Shown here: positions 39,067 through 48,270 of the stretch, piece after piece
How positions within the stretch are numbered: position 1 is the first letter of the stretch
How the letters are laid out: each line of letters starts with the position of its first letter
Assembly: GCF_000015285.1 (NCBI RefSeq)
Contig: NC_008709.1
Span: forward strand, 2,728,001-2,792,000
Direction of reading: 5' to 3'
Length of the DNA stretch: 64,000 nt
From: Psychromonas ingrahamii 37
GTDB taxonomy: Bacteria; Pseudomonadota; Gammaproteobacteria; Enterobacterales; Psychromonadaceae
Made by a program: the position numbers and the translations under genes
Notes under the pieces: model-generated
What the model was told of the DNA's origin: nothing
Databases searched by the model: none
What the model saw: the letters and a program-made list of their open reading frames with translations, nothing else

Positions 39067-39332
39067 TATACGCAAATTACTTGTAGATGTAGCACTCAGC
39101 AAGACGATAAATGATAATATTCGAGGAAGAAAGCTGATGTTCTAGTTGTTCTAAATCAAAGCCTTCTAACAACATCGATCATCATTTATCGCATTACCCT
39201 TCCGGAGATTCGCCCGAAGGCGAGCACTGCGTTGTAACACTTAAAAAGGGGATAACCATTTCCATCATATTACAACTTGTTCTAGCATACGGATGAAACT
39301 CTGAATCTACATCATTAAGTCGTTTGGGTATA
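39067..39332. mobile_element. MITE-like element with TATACCCAAA-ACTT ends
   Basis: The left end TATACGCAAATTACTT (39067-39082) and the right end 39317-39332, read inward as TATACCCAAACGACTT, are inverted copies with three mismatches. Inside is an 11-bp inverted repeat (39105-39115 with 39181-39191) and no gene. The ends share their sequence with the short palindromes at 1383-1436 and 61948-61993, which may be solo or deleted versions. It fills most of the 518-bp apt/dusC divergent region; the remaining 180 bp before dusC holds its promoter. Confidence 0.6.
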
Positions 39333-39510
39333 CTCATCAATAATCAGAAAATACTCCTAATTTATTGTCTTTAATCCGCACATGAAATAAAACTAAAGAC
39401 CCTGATTTTCTATTTGCTGCTACTTTTTTAAGGCGTCGGGACAGATCTTATTTGTCACATAAATCATCATACTCAGGTATACTGCCGCTTTTTCAAAGAG
39501 AGAGTAGCTG

Positions 39511-40455
39511 ATGCAAATAACACTTGCCCCGATGGAGGGCGTCATGGATCACCAGATGCGCCAATTGTTAACGGCAATTGGTGGTTATGATCTCTGCATT
39601 ACCGAATTTATTCGCGTTGTTGATATGCAACTCCCGGCAAAAGTATACCGCCGTCATAGCCCGGAACTGTATAACGACAGTAAAACTGCCTCCGGCACCC
39701 CGGTACGCATTCAATTATTAGGTCAAAACCCGCAATGTTTAGCAGAAAATGCGCATCAAGCCATCAGTATCGGCTCCGATGGTATTGATCTTAATTTTGG
39801 TTGCCCTGCAAAAACGGTTAATAAAAACAAAGGGGGCGCCGTGTTATTAAAATCACCGGAAGCCTTATATCAAATTGTGACCGAGGTACGTAAAGCGGTG
39901 CCCGTATTTCAAACGCTCAGCGTCAAAATACGACTGGGTTATGAGGATAAGTCTCTCGCAATTGAAAACGCGCAGGCGATCCAAGCCGCAGGGGCCGATG
40001 AACTTGCGGTGCATGCCCGCACGAAGGCAGAAGGTTACCGCCCGCCCGCCCACTGGCATTGGATAGCTAAAATTAAAGATGCGATCACTATTCCCGTGAC
40101 AGCAAATGGTGATATTTTCTCTGTTGATGATGCCAAGCGTTGCATGGAAATAACCGGTTGTGAGCGATTAATGATCGGCCGGGGTGCCCTGGCAACACCC
40201 AACTTAGCACAAGCAATTAAAGGGATTGAATCTCCTAATAGCTGGCCAGAGATTTTGAATATACTGGAAAAATATATGTTTGTTCAAACTCACGGCGATC
40301 AGGAAAAATATTTACCCAGTCGCATTAAACAATGGTTAATATTTATAAAAGCGCAACATCCGCAGGCTGCTGTTTTCCTTCAGCAGGTGCGCACTATTAA
40401 AACAACCCAAGAAATGTTGGCGGCGATCAATCAAGAGCAGTTAAGGTTTAAATAA
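39511..40455 (+). CDS. dusC: tRNA-dihydrouridine(16) synthase
   Basis: FMN-dependent reduction of U16 in tRNA. LAPMEGVMDHQMRQLLTAIGGYDLCITEFIRV is the DusC-type start, the catalytic Cys is at 98 in LNFGCPAKTVNKNKGGAVLL, the same number as in E. coli, and TANGDIFSVDDAKRCMEITGCERLMIGRGAL forms the phosphate-binding end of the barrel. 314 residues (E. coli 315). Preceded by AGAGAG. Confidence 0.96.
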   Translation: MQITLAPMEGVMDHQMRQLLTAIGGYDLCITEFIRVVDMQLPAKVYRRHSPELYNDSKTASGTPVRIQLLGQNPQCLAENAHQAISIGSDGIDLNFGCPAKTVNKNKGGAVLLKSPEALYQIVTEVRKAVPVFQTLSVKIRLGYEDKSLAIENAQAIQAAGADELAVHARTKAEGYRPPAHWHWIAKIKDAITIPVTANGDIFSVDDAKRCMEITGCERLMIGRGALATPNLAQAIKGIESPNSWPEILNILEKYMFVQTHGDQEKYLPSRIKQWLIFIKAQHPQAAVFLQQVRTIKTTQEMLAAINQEQLRFK

Positions 40456-40473
40456 TAAAGACTACTTTGTTAA

Positions 40474-40513
40474 CAAAAAAACCACTTCAGGATTTAATAT
40501 ACTGAAGTGGTTT
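40474..40513 (-). terminator. terminator of the uup-DUF3466 unit
   Basis: 11-bp stem AACCACTTCAG/CTGAAGTGGTT (40480-40490 with 40502-40512), then seven T on the minus strand. It also lies just past the dusC stop and may act weakly in the other direction. Confidence 0.85.
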
Positions 40514-40536
40514 ACTGATTTAATTAAATAGTATTT

Positions 40537-42375
40537 CTATTTAATTAAACGACGTACCAATAATACCGGCAGTGCGAAAATCCATAACCACAAACTTGCA
40601 GCCCCGGAGCGCTCGTAGGAACTATCAATGCTTTTTAACAGCTCAGAATCCCAACAGTTTGGACTGTCATCCGGCGTCATTCCAGCAGTCGGTGTTAATT
40701 TCAACATGACTTCTGTGCCATTGGCTCTATTCACATAATCCTGATCTGTTAAGTATGTTTGACCTTCCGCTAATACTTGACCCGCATCATTAATAACCGT
40801 TGCACTGCGAATTCTATAGCGTGGTGAAGTAACAGCACCCGCGTTTAAACTGCAGATTAAGTCATTTAGAAACCAGCTTTGATCGGTGTTATTGTTATAT
40901 AAAAATGCAGATTGAGCACGAGGACTCCCACCATTGACAGAATGGGTTTGATCATAATCATCCGCTTTACCGACAATAAAACCCGATTCATTAATATCAT
41001 ACACTTGGCTATCAGCACCTTTTTTAGCGCTGCTGTTGCCATTTAGCCGCTGCTTAGTGCTCTGAACTTTAATGTCCTGTAGCGGAAAGCGAATGCTGTC
41101 TCCGTCAATATCATAAACAAAAAACTCAGTGGGTTTATTAACCGATTTTGATACATTATATTCGCGGTTACCAATAACAGTATTAGTGTCTGTAATAGCA
41201 ATAGCCCAGGTATTATAGAGCGTATCACCTTGATCACCTTCGCTTTCAATATCTCGAGCAGCATCGGTTAATTCTGTCGGCGCGCCATAAGCCCCATCAG
41301 CATCGGGTGTCATAATAATGGCACGCTGACGGCCGCCTTGTTCAGCATCAGAATATTCAAAAGTAGAAACACCAACAGCAATACCAACTGCATTAATATC
41401 TAAGGCACTGGCGCTGTAGGTTGCATTTGAATCATTATTATCAGCGTTATCATCAAGCCAGTTGCTTGCTAAAGAAAAACCACTCAAATCGACATCAGCA
41501 CTTGAACTAACATTAACCGTTCCGGCATTATCAATCACCTCCCAAGCCCAAGCCTGAGTATCAAAACCGGGACAATTAACAAGTTCATTAGTCGTTAATA
41601 TTTGATCATTTTCAGCACTAAAATAACAGTTCTGGAAATATTCAGCAGTATCTTGAGCATAAGAGACACTGGAAGCTCCTACTACTAAGGTTTTTGTCTC
41701 ACCATTGCTATAAGTAACCTGTTTAATTTTATAAGCACTGCTAAAACCGCCATTAGTGGAGAATTCAGGTAATAATGAGGTAACAAAATCACTGCCCTGA
41801 TATTTAATAAATGCACGGCGGACAAAATCGCGTTGATTAGACACATCATAAGGTGCAGAAGAATAACCAACGATAAATCGGTTAGTTGCTAATGAATCTG
41901 TAACATCGGTGATTTTTACATCGCTATTATTAACTGATGCCGGGTAAGGAGTTTGTGCTTCATCAAAACCATTTAACAGAGTATTACCCATAAAATAACT
42001 GGTGTAATCAACGTTTTTCGCATTAGACTGCGCATTACGCCATGCCTGAGAAGCATTATCATAACTTAAGTCACCGAAGGTTTCTGAACCATAAAATGCA
42101 AGTTCACAAAACACGGCATCATATTGACAATCCCGATTAAAGGTAAAGGGCAAACCAATATCCATATCTATCGATAAGGAGGCTTTCATCGAATAGGTGC
42201 CGATAAAAGTACCATCCTCTGACATGGCAGAAGGATAAGGTCCATAACTCGCCCCTTCTGCAATAACGTCGATTGTTTCAACACTATAGTAAGCAGCACC
42301 AGCCGGAGCCGGAAGTGCCCAACCGTTAGCAGATAATAATAACGCCACTCCGGTCAGGGATAGTTTATATCTCAT
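40537..42375 (-). CDS. DUF3466 exported protein with CTERM-like sorting tail
   Basis: A 612-residue exported protein: signal peptide MRYKLSLTGVALLLSANGWA, then a long Asn/Asp/Ser-rich extracytoplasmic region with repeated INESGFIVG / INAVGIAVG / ITDTNTVIG motifs, a pattern of the DUF3466 beta-repeat family. The C-terminus has a short SGAASLW stretch, one membrane helix (LWIFALPVLL) and a VRRLIK basic end, reminiscent of the GlyGly-CTERM signals cleaved by rhombosortase, though the Gly-Gly is not kept. It begins right at the uup stop codon, so the two are coupled. Function unknown. Confidence 0.8.
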   Translation of the reverse strand: MRYKLSLTGVALLLSANGWALPAPAGAAYYSVETIDVIAEGASYGPYPSAMSEDGTFIGTYSMKASLSIDMDIGLPFTFNRDCQYDAVFCELAFYGSETFGDLSYDNASQAWRNAQSNAKNVDYTSYFMGNTLLNGFDEAQTPYPASVNNSDVKITDVTDSLATNRFIVGYSSAPYDVSNQRDFVRRAFIKYQGSDFVTSLLPEFSTNGGFSSAYKIKQVTYSNGETKTLVVGASSVSYAQDTAEYFQNCYFSAENDQILTTNELVNCPGFDTQAWAWEVIDNAGTVNVSSSADVDLSGFSLASNWLDDNADNNDSNATYSASALDINAVGIAVGVSTFEYSDAEQGGRQRAIIMTPDADGAYGAPTELTDAARDIESEGDQGDTLYNTWAIAITDTNTVIGNREYNVSKSVNKPTEFFVYDIDGDSIRFPLQDIKVQSTKQRLNGNSSAKKGADSQVYDINESGFIVGKADDYDQTHSVNGGSPRAQSAFLYNNNTDQSWFLNDLICSLNAGAVTSPRYRIRSATVINDAGQVLAEGQTYLTDQDYVNRANGTEVMLKLTPTAGMTPDDSPNCWDSELLKSIDSSYERSGAASLWLWIFALPVLLVRRLIK

Positions 42376-44292
42376 TTAGCTGTTTTCTCCATTTTGCAAT
42401 TCTTCTAACTCTTCCCAGCGCATAAAGGTTGTTTCAAGCTGCTCTTCGGCCTGGGCAAGTTGTGCTAAGAAGGCATCCGCTTCGGTTTTATCTTTGTTAA
42501 AAAATTCAGGCGTATTAATGGTTGCCTGTAAACTTTCTACTTTTTCTTCCAGCTCTTCAAGTAAACGCGGTGAATTATCCAGTTCAAGTTGTAATTTATA
42601 GGATAATTTTTTCTTGGCAGCTGCTTTTACAGGGGCTTTGTCTTTTTTAGCAGCCGCTTTAACGTCGCTAATCACAGGCTGAGCGGGTGCTTCACTTTGG
42701 GTTTTATGGCGCATAGCGTCACTATAACCACCGACGAACTGTTTTACGTTACCATTGCCATCAAAGAACCAGGTATTAGTCACTGTATTATCAACAAAAC
42801 TACGGTCATGGCTCACCAATAATAAAGTGCCCTTATAATTGGCTAACAGCTCTTCTAATAACTCCAGCGTTTCAACATCGAGATCATTGGTAGGTTCATC
42901 AAGAATTAATAAGTTACTGGGTTTTAAAAATATTTTAGCCAGTAACAGACGGTTTTTTTCACCACCGGATAACGCTTTAACGGGTGTACGAGCGCGTTCC
43001 GGATGGAACAAGAAGTCTTGTAAATAACCTAAAACATGGCGTTTAATGCCATTCACTTCCACTTCCTGCTTACCTTCAGCAAGGTTATCCATTACCGATT
43101 TTTCAGGATTTAATTCACCCCGGTATTGGTCAAAGTAGGCAACATCAAGCTTAGTACCGCACTTGATTTCACCTGCATCGGGCTGTAATTGGTTCAGTAA
43201 TAATTTTAACAGGGTACTCTTGCCGCAGCCATTTCGACCGACTAATGCAATTTTATCTCCGCGCATAATAGCGCAGGAAAAATCACGTACTATGCATAGC
43301 TCATCATAACTGTAAGCAACATGCTCGGCTTCGAAAATGATTTTCCCGGAGCGCGTGCCGGCGTCAATATTAATTTTCGCTTTGCCCTGCACATTTTGAC
43401 GATCTGCGCGTTCATTACGTAATGATTTAAGCACTCGAACACGGCCTTCATTACGTGTACGACGGGCTTTGATACCCTGGCGAATCCACTTTTCTTCAAT
43501 CGCCAATTTACGATCGAATTCAGAATTCTGCTCTTCTTCGACGCGTAATGCTTCTTCTTTAGCAATCAAATACTCATCGTAACCACCCGGCCAGGAGCTT
43601 AAATTACCACGGTCAATATCAATTATACGTGTTGATAAACGGCGAATAAATTCCCTATCGTGGCTGATAAAGATAATCGCACCTTGAAAACTGAATAAAA
43701 AGTCTTCTAACCACTCGATAGTACCGACGTCGAGGTGATTGGTAGGCTCATCAAGCAACAACAGGTCTGGATCATTCACTAATGCTTTTGCTAAAGCGAC
43801 TTTGCGTAACCATCCACCGGATAACTGATCCAGCGTTGCCTCGGGGTCGATTCCTAAACGATCTAATATTTGATTGATTTTACTGTCTAACTGCCAGGCA
43901 TCCAGCTGATCGATTTGCTCCTGCAGTCTTTGCAGTTTATTTAACTGCTTTTCACTGCAGTCTTCTGCGATAACATGAAGTTGGTGATGATATGCTTTTA
44001 ATATTTCACCCGCATTTTCCATGCCGGAAGCCACAAAATCATAAGCACTCAGGGTATTCGCTGTGGGTGGATCCTGTTCTAAACGTGCCACTTTGACATC
44101 GGTATTGATCAATAAAGTGCCATCTTCAAGTTGAATACGACCGTCTAATACTTTTAACAGGGTTGATTTACCTGCGCCATTACGCCCGACCAAACAAACT
44201 CGTTCATTAGGTTCAATAACCAGATTGGATTTATTTAATAATGGGTGCTCACCAAAGGCGAGCTCTGCGTTGTGTAACGTTAATAATGCCAA
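42376..44292 (-). CDS. uup: ABC-F ATPase Uup
   Basis: Duplicated ABC ATPase without membrane domains, ribosome-associated ABC-F class. Two Walker A motifs (GRNGAGKST about 36-44 and GRNGCGKST about 350-358), two signature motifs (LSGGWLRKVALAKAL and LSGGEKNRLLLAKIF), two Walker B blocks (LLLLDEPTNHLDV and LLILDEPTNDLDV), and a C-terminal basic coiled coil specific to Uup. 638 residues (E. coli 635). In E. coli loss of Uup raises transposon excision. Confidence 0.96.
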   Translation of the reverse strand: MALLTLHNAELAFGEHPLLNKSNLVIEPNERVCLVGRNGAGKSTLLKVLDGRIQLEDGTLLINTDVKVARLEQDPPTANTLSAYDFVASGMENAGEILKAYHHQLHVIAEDCSEKQLNKLQRLQEQIDQLDAWQLDSKINQILDRLGIDPEATLDQLSGGWLRKVALAKALVNDPDLLLLDEPTNHLDVGTIEWLEDFLFSFQGAIIFISHDREFIRRLSTRIIDIDRGNLSSWPGGYDEYLIAKEEALRVEEEQNSEFDRKLAIEEKWIRQGIKARRTRNEGRVRVLKSLRNERADRQNVQGKAKINIDAGTRSGKIIFEAEHVAYSYDELCIVRDFSCAIMRGDKIALVGRNGCGKSTLLKLLLNQLQPDAGEIKCGTKLDVAYFDQYRGELNPEKSVMDNLAEGKQEVEVNGIKRHVLGYLQDFLFHPERARTPVKALSGGEKNRLLLAKIFLKPSNLLILDEPTNDLDVETLELLEELLANYKGTLLLVSHDRSFVDNTVTNTWFFDGNGNVKQFVGGYSDAMRHKTQSEAPAQPVISDVKAAAKKDKAPVKAAAKKKLSYKLQLELDNSPRLLEELEEKVESLQATINTPEFFNKDKTEADAFLAQLAQAEEQLETTFMRWEELEELQNGENS

Positions 44293-44309
44293 TTAAATAC
44301 TCTTTTTAA

Positions 44310-44543
44310 TTAAATATGAAGGTTAATAAAATCGTTTAACTGCTGTAAATCAAATGGCCAGTTAAGCGTATCCCCATTGTCACTTTGAATAACGGGAATA
44401 CTATAACCATATAGACTCACTAACTGCGGGTCATCGATAATATCGACTTTTGAATATGAAACAGACGTCTGCTGCAATAATCTCTGTGCATCATCACATA
44501 AATGGCAGCCGTCCGTAAAATATAATAAAAAATGCTTCTGCAC
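44310..44543 (-). CDS. glutaredoxin-like (DUF836) protein
   Basis: A 77-residue thioredoxin-fold protein with CHLC in place of the classical CPYC, and the cis-Pro region SIPVIQSD. It matches the DUF836 group, which often lies beside uup and rlmL in Vibrio relatives; the target is unknown. It is 11 nt downstream of rlmL and 18 nt upstream of uup, so it is in the same unit. Confidence 0.85.
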   Translation of the reverse strand: MQKHFLLYFTDGCHLCDDAQRLLQQTSVSYSKVDIIDDPQLVSLYGYSIPVIQSDNGDTLNWPFDLQQLNDFINLHI

Positions 44544-44554
44544 TATTATTTCTC

Positions 44555-46804
44555 TTAATCAGTATGCTTAGTTAAAATCCAGCACTGATGAATTTTTTTA
44601 TTGCGTCTAAAGTCTTCCGGTATGGAGGACTGGCTGATATCTTTAATATAAAAACCTAATGCTTTAATAGCATCAACATCTAATTTAAAACCACGTTTAT
44701 TATTTGAGAAAATAATTTCGCCCTGCTTATTTAAACGCTGACTGGCAGAGGTTAACAGTGCAACATGATCCTCCTGCACGTCAAACACATCATTCATACG
44801 TTTGGAATTTGAGAAGGTTGGCGGATCAATAAAAATAAGGTCATACATCTCGTGGGCATGCTGTAGCCATTTAATACAGTCCTGCTGAATAAACTCATGT
44901 TTACCTTTAATGCCGTTTTCTGCAAAGTTATCTTCGCCCCAGGCGAGATAAGTCTTAGACATATCAACACTGGTTGTTGATTTAGCACCACCCAGTGCAG
45001 CATGCACAGAAGCCGTTGCCGTATAACAAAATAGATTTAAAAAATCTTTGCCTTTAGCCATGTTGCCAATCAGTAAACGGGTTGGTCTATGATCTAAAAA
45101 CAGGCCAGTATCCAAATAATCCTGCAAATTAACCAGCATTTTGGCCTGCCCTTCATGGACGACTAATGACTGTTTTTTGGTATCCAATTTTTCATATTGC
45201 TGACGCCCTTTCTGACGTTCACGTACTTTAATAACTAATTTGTCATCGGGGAGATTTAATACGTAGCGTACTGTAGAAACAACATCTAAGAAGCGGCGAC
45301 GTACTTTTTGTGTCTCAATCTCTTTGGGAGCACGGTATTCTTGAATAATAATATATTCAGCATAACGGTCAATAGCGACGTTATATTCAGGTAAATCGGC
45401 ATCATATAAACGGTAACATTCAACCCCTTCACGTTTTGCCCATTTTTCCAGTTGTTTTAGGTTTTTAAGTAAACGGTTAGCAAATTCTTCCGCATAAATA
45501 GCGGGTTTTATTTGTTGAACCTCTTTAAAAACAAGCTCAGACTCATTTTCGATTGCGGCTTCAACAACACTTTCATTTTGACCCATGGTCCAGGGATTGA
45601 TAGGCTCAGGGGTTTCTTTGTTTGTCTTTTTCGGGGCTACCGGTTCAACTTCTACGGCCGGACGTTTTGGCGAAATACGGTAATTCTTAAGCACACACTC
45701 AATCGGTCCATTAAAGAATTTAAAACTTTTACCCGCACGCATCCCTAAACAACTTAATAATTCAGTGTCCATGGCAAACATAGATAAATTCCAACCGGCA
45801 AAGGCATCTTTAAAATGATAACCAAGCTCAGTATAAAGTGTGATGGTATCGCTGAAACTGCCTAGACGTTCACCATAGGGAGGGTTAGTAATTAACATTC
45901 CGGTTTCAAGTTCTTCGGGTGGTAGTACTTTTTTAGCATCGGTCACAGAAAATTCAATTACTTCGCCAACCCCTGCCCGTTGTGCATTTTTGCGGGCAAT
46001 TTCAATCATATCTTTGCTTAAATCAGATCCGTAAAAACGTGTTTCACACTGATTGACTGCGCGACGTCCATAAACTTGTGCCGATGTTTTAAGCGTTTGC
46101 CAGCATTCCTGATCGTGTTTTTTCCACTTTTCAAAACCAAAGGTTTCACGCAACGAGCCTGGCGCTATATTTAACGCCATCATGGCCGCTTCTATAACCA
46201 AAGTACCTGAGCCACACATTGGGTCTAAAAGAGCTTCACCCTGCCAACCACTGCGTTTAATAATACCAGCAGCTAAGGTCTCACGCAGTGGCGCTTCGCC
46301 TGCGATAGTACGGTAACCACGAAGGTGCAGCGGCGAACCCGACAGGTCTAAATAAATAGTCGCCTTGTCTTTCCATAAACGGCCGTTAAAACGAATATCA
46401 GCATCACGTTTTTGAACATTTGGACGCTCATCAAAGTGCTTACGGAAACGATCCACAATCGCATCTTTAATTTTTAACGCACCAAACTGAGTATTACGAA
46501 TTTCATCGTTGGTACCGGAAAAATCGATAGAGAAGGTTTTATCAACATCAAAATGCGTTTCCCAGGGAATATTGCTGCAGCCTAAATACAGATCCATTGA
46601 ATCTAACACTTTGAATTCAGAAAGCTTTAACAATACTCGGCTGGCAAAACGAGACCATAAACAAACTTTATACCCTTGCTCTAAGGTGCCCTCGAATTTC
46701 ACGCCACCATTCATTTGTTGCGGATTTTCAATACCCATCTCTTTTAGCTCAACTTCAAGCAGAGGGGCCAACCCTTTAGCGGTAGGGATAAAATAACTTA
46801 ACAT
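44555..46804 (-). CDS. rlmL: bifunctional 23S rRNA methyltransferase RlmKL
   Basis: Two methyltransferases in one chain: RlmL makes m2G2445 and RlmK m7G2069. N-terminal THUMP domain (about 45-155), the first SAM domain with LLDPMCGSGTLVIEAAMMA and the NPPYGERLG catalytic motif, a long charged linker (about 385-440), then the second domain with FLNLFCYTATASVHAA and IDPPTFSNSKRM. From the ATG at 46804 (GTGAGAT upstream) it is 749 residues, longer than E. coli (702) because of the linker. Confidence 0.95.
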   Translation of the reverse strand: MLSYFIPTAKGLAPLLEVELKEMGIENPQQMNGGVKFEGTLEQGYKVCLWSRFASRVLLKLSEFKVLDSMDLYLGCSNIPWETHFDVDKTFSIDFSGTNDEIRNTQFGALKIKDAIVDRFRKHFDERPNVQKRDADIRFNGRLWKDKATIYLDLSGSPLHLRGYRTIAGEAPLRETLAAGIIKRSGWQGEALLDPMCGSGTLVIEAAMMALNIAPGSLRETFGFEKWKKHDQECWQTLKTSAQVYGRRAVNQCETRFYGSDLSKDMIEIARKNAQRAGVGEVIEFSVTDAKKVLPPEELETGMLITNPPYGERLGSFSDTITLYTELGYHFKDAFAGWNLSMFAMDTELLSCLGMRAGKSFKFFNGPIECVLKNYRISPKRPAVEVEPVAPKKTNKETPEPINPWTMGQNESVVEAAIENESELVFKEVQQIKPAIYAEEFANRLLKNLKQLEKWAKREGVECYRLYDADLPEYNVAIDRYAEYIIIQEYRAPKEIETQKVRRRFLDVVSTVRYVLNLPDDKLVIKVRERQKGRQQYEKLDTKKQSLVVHEGQAKMLVNLQDYLDTGLFLDHRPTRLLIGNMAKGKDFLNLFCYTATASVHAALGGAKSTTSVDMSKTYLAWGEDNFAENGIKGKHEFIQQDCIKWLQHAHEMYDLIFIDPPTFSNSKRMNDVFDVQEDHVALLTSASQRLNKQGEIIFSNNKRGFKLDVDAIKALGFYIKDISQSSIPEDFRRNKKIHQCWILTKHTD

Positions 46805-46896
46805 ATAGGATCTCACGGGATTATAGAAAATAAAATGGGACGTATTATACCCTTAAAATTCGATTATCCCAACATAATTAATATCGAGCGGTTGTT

Positions 46897-46985
46897 AGCT
46901 GTCGGCTATCAGCTGTCGGGCGATCGGGCTTCGAGCTATCGAGTTATCGGCTGACGGCTGTTGGCTATCGGCTGATGGCTGCCGG
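46897..46985. repeat. degenerate heptanucleotide repeat (GGCTATC/AGCTGTC type)
   Basis: About twelve head-to-tail units of 7-8 nt built on (A/G)GCTNTC: AGCTGTC, GGCTATC, AGCTGTC, GGGCTTC, GAGCTATC, GGCTGAC, GGCTGTT, GGCTATC, GGCTGAT, GGCTGCC and intermediates. A further TTCTAGCC-type repeat follows at 46990-47015. It lies upstream of rlmL and downstream of the binding-protein gene. No terminator-like hairpin is obvious. Confidence 0.8.
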
Positions 46986-47020
46986 GGCATTCTAGCCTTT
47001 TAGCGTTCTAGCCTTATGGG

Positions 47021-48253
47021 TCAGTTCTTGATTGCTCTGATGGCCAATGAAAGAGAGTTTACCGTAGTGGCGGCATCGGCACTGGGATTGTTAAAATAAT
47101 TGCTTATTATTTTGCTTATAATATTTTGCAAATGACTGGTGCTGGCTAAATTTTGGGTAAAAGAGGGGACCAATTGCCCATTATTAAAATCAGTAAAAGA
47201 TTTATGTGCACATTGATTAAATTTATCCATATTAATGCCACGTCGAACTGGAATGGAACCTTTTGCGAGATTAAATTCGGCTTGAAATTTTTCGCTTAAC
47301 AAGATATTGACAAAGCTGCGTTGTGTTTCCCCCGAATTTTTTGTTCCGTTTTTTTCAAAAAACACAAAACTGTCGATATTGTAACTAAAAAGTCCTTTAC
47401 TTTCAGGGACATCAATACAGATATAGTCCACCATGGCTTTTTTTCCCTGGGTATTCCACATCCCCATTGCCCAGTCTCCCATAAACTGCATGCCCGCCTT
47501 ATTATTGCTAATAAGCTGGCTTGCCTGATACCAATCTTTACCACGCATATTAATATCAGTGTATTGATGTAAACGTTTAAACTGCTCAAATACATAGATC
47601 ATTTCTGGTGACGTTAACACCGCTTCATTATACTCAACAAAGGCCTGTTTATACTTTTCGGCCCCTAATAAAGACAGTGCCATCGATTCAAATAACAGCG
47701 CATCCTGCCAGGCAGTCCCGCCATGCGCAATGGCGATATAACCTGCAGCCTGTATTTTATCTGCATTGGCAAAAAACTCCTCCCATGTTGTCGGCAGAGG
47801 GAGACTCAGCTCGTCAAAAATGGCTTTGTTAAGCCACAACCAATTAACACGATGAATATTAATCGGTACAGCCATATATTTCCCGTCAAAGGTCACCGTC
47901 TCACGGACGATCTTGGGGAGAATCTCTGGCCACACGCTGGTATCTGCTATCGTCCCAATATTTTCAAGCATGCCTACTTTTGCCCACTCACCAATATCCG
48001 GACCTTTAATATGGGCGACATCGGGAGGATTCCCGGACAGTGCCCGCATTTGCAATACACGGACAGCACTTTCACCTCCTGCCCCCACAATGGCAAAGTT
48101 ATTCCATTTTATATTCTGCTCAAGCAACGCATCTTCAAGTATGCCTTGTGCTTCAACTTCTCCCTTAGCTGTCCACCAGTGAAGCACCTCGACTTCTGCC
48201 GCATAAACATTGACAGCGCATAAAAGAGCTGCCAGTAAAATTAAACATTTCAT
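47021..48253 (-). CDS. periplasmic sugar-binding protein, GtsA/glucose type
   Basis: Family-1 solute-binding protein, about 410 residues, signal peptide MKCLILLAALLCAVNVYA. Blocks such as VEVLHWWTAKGE, GNPPDVAHIKGPDIGEWA, VPINIHRVNWLWLNKAIFD, AHGGTAWQDALLFE and KAGMQFMGDWAMGMWNT resemble the glucose-binding protein GtsA of Pseudomonas. No permease or ATPase gene lies near it. It follows the kinase gene in the same unit; an ATG at 48274 overlaps the kinase stop (ATGA), so the start could be seven codons earlier. Confidence 0.88.
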   Translation of the reverse strand: MKCLILLAALLCAVNVYAAEVEVLHWWTAKGEVEAQGILEDALLEQNIKWNNFAIVGAGGESAVRVLQMRALSGNPPDVAHIKGPDIGEWAKVGMLENIGTIADTSVWPEILPKIVRETVTFDGKYMAVPINIHRVNWLWLNKAIFDELSLPLPTTWEEFFANADKIQAAGYIAIAHGGTAWQDALLFESMALSLLGAEKYKQAFVEYNEAVLTSPEMIYVFEQFKRLHQYTDINMRGKDWYQASQLISNNKAGMQFMGDWAMGMWNTQGKKAMVDYICIDVPESKGLFSYNIDSFVFFEKNGTKNSGETQRSFVNILLSEKFQAEFNLAKGSIPVRRGINMDKFNQCAHKSFTDFNNGQLVPSFTQNLASTSHLQNIISKIISNYFNNPSADAATTVNSLSLAIRAIKN

Positions 48254-48270
48254 CTCAGCATCCCGCTTTA

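Noticed and set aside
47723-48223. Plus-strand open frame of 166 codons opposite the binding-protein gene
   Set aside because: Antisense shadow of a well-conserved protein; composition is unnatural and there is no ribosome-binding site.
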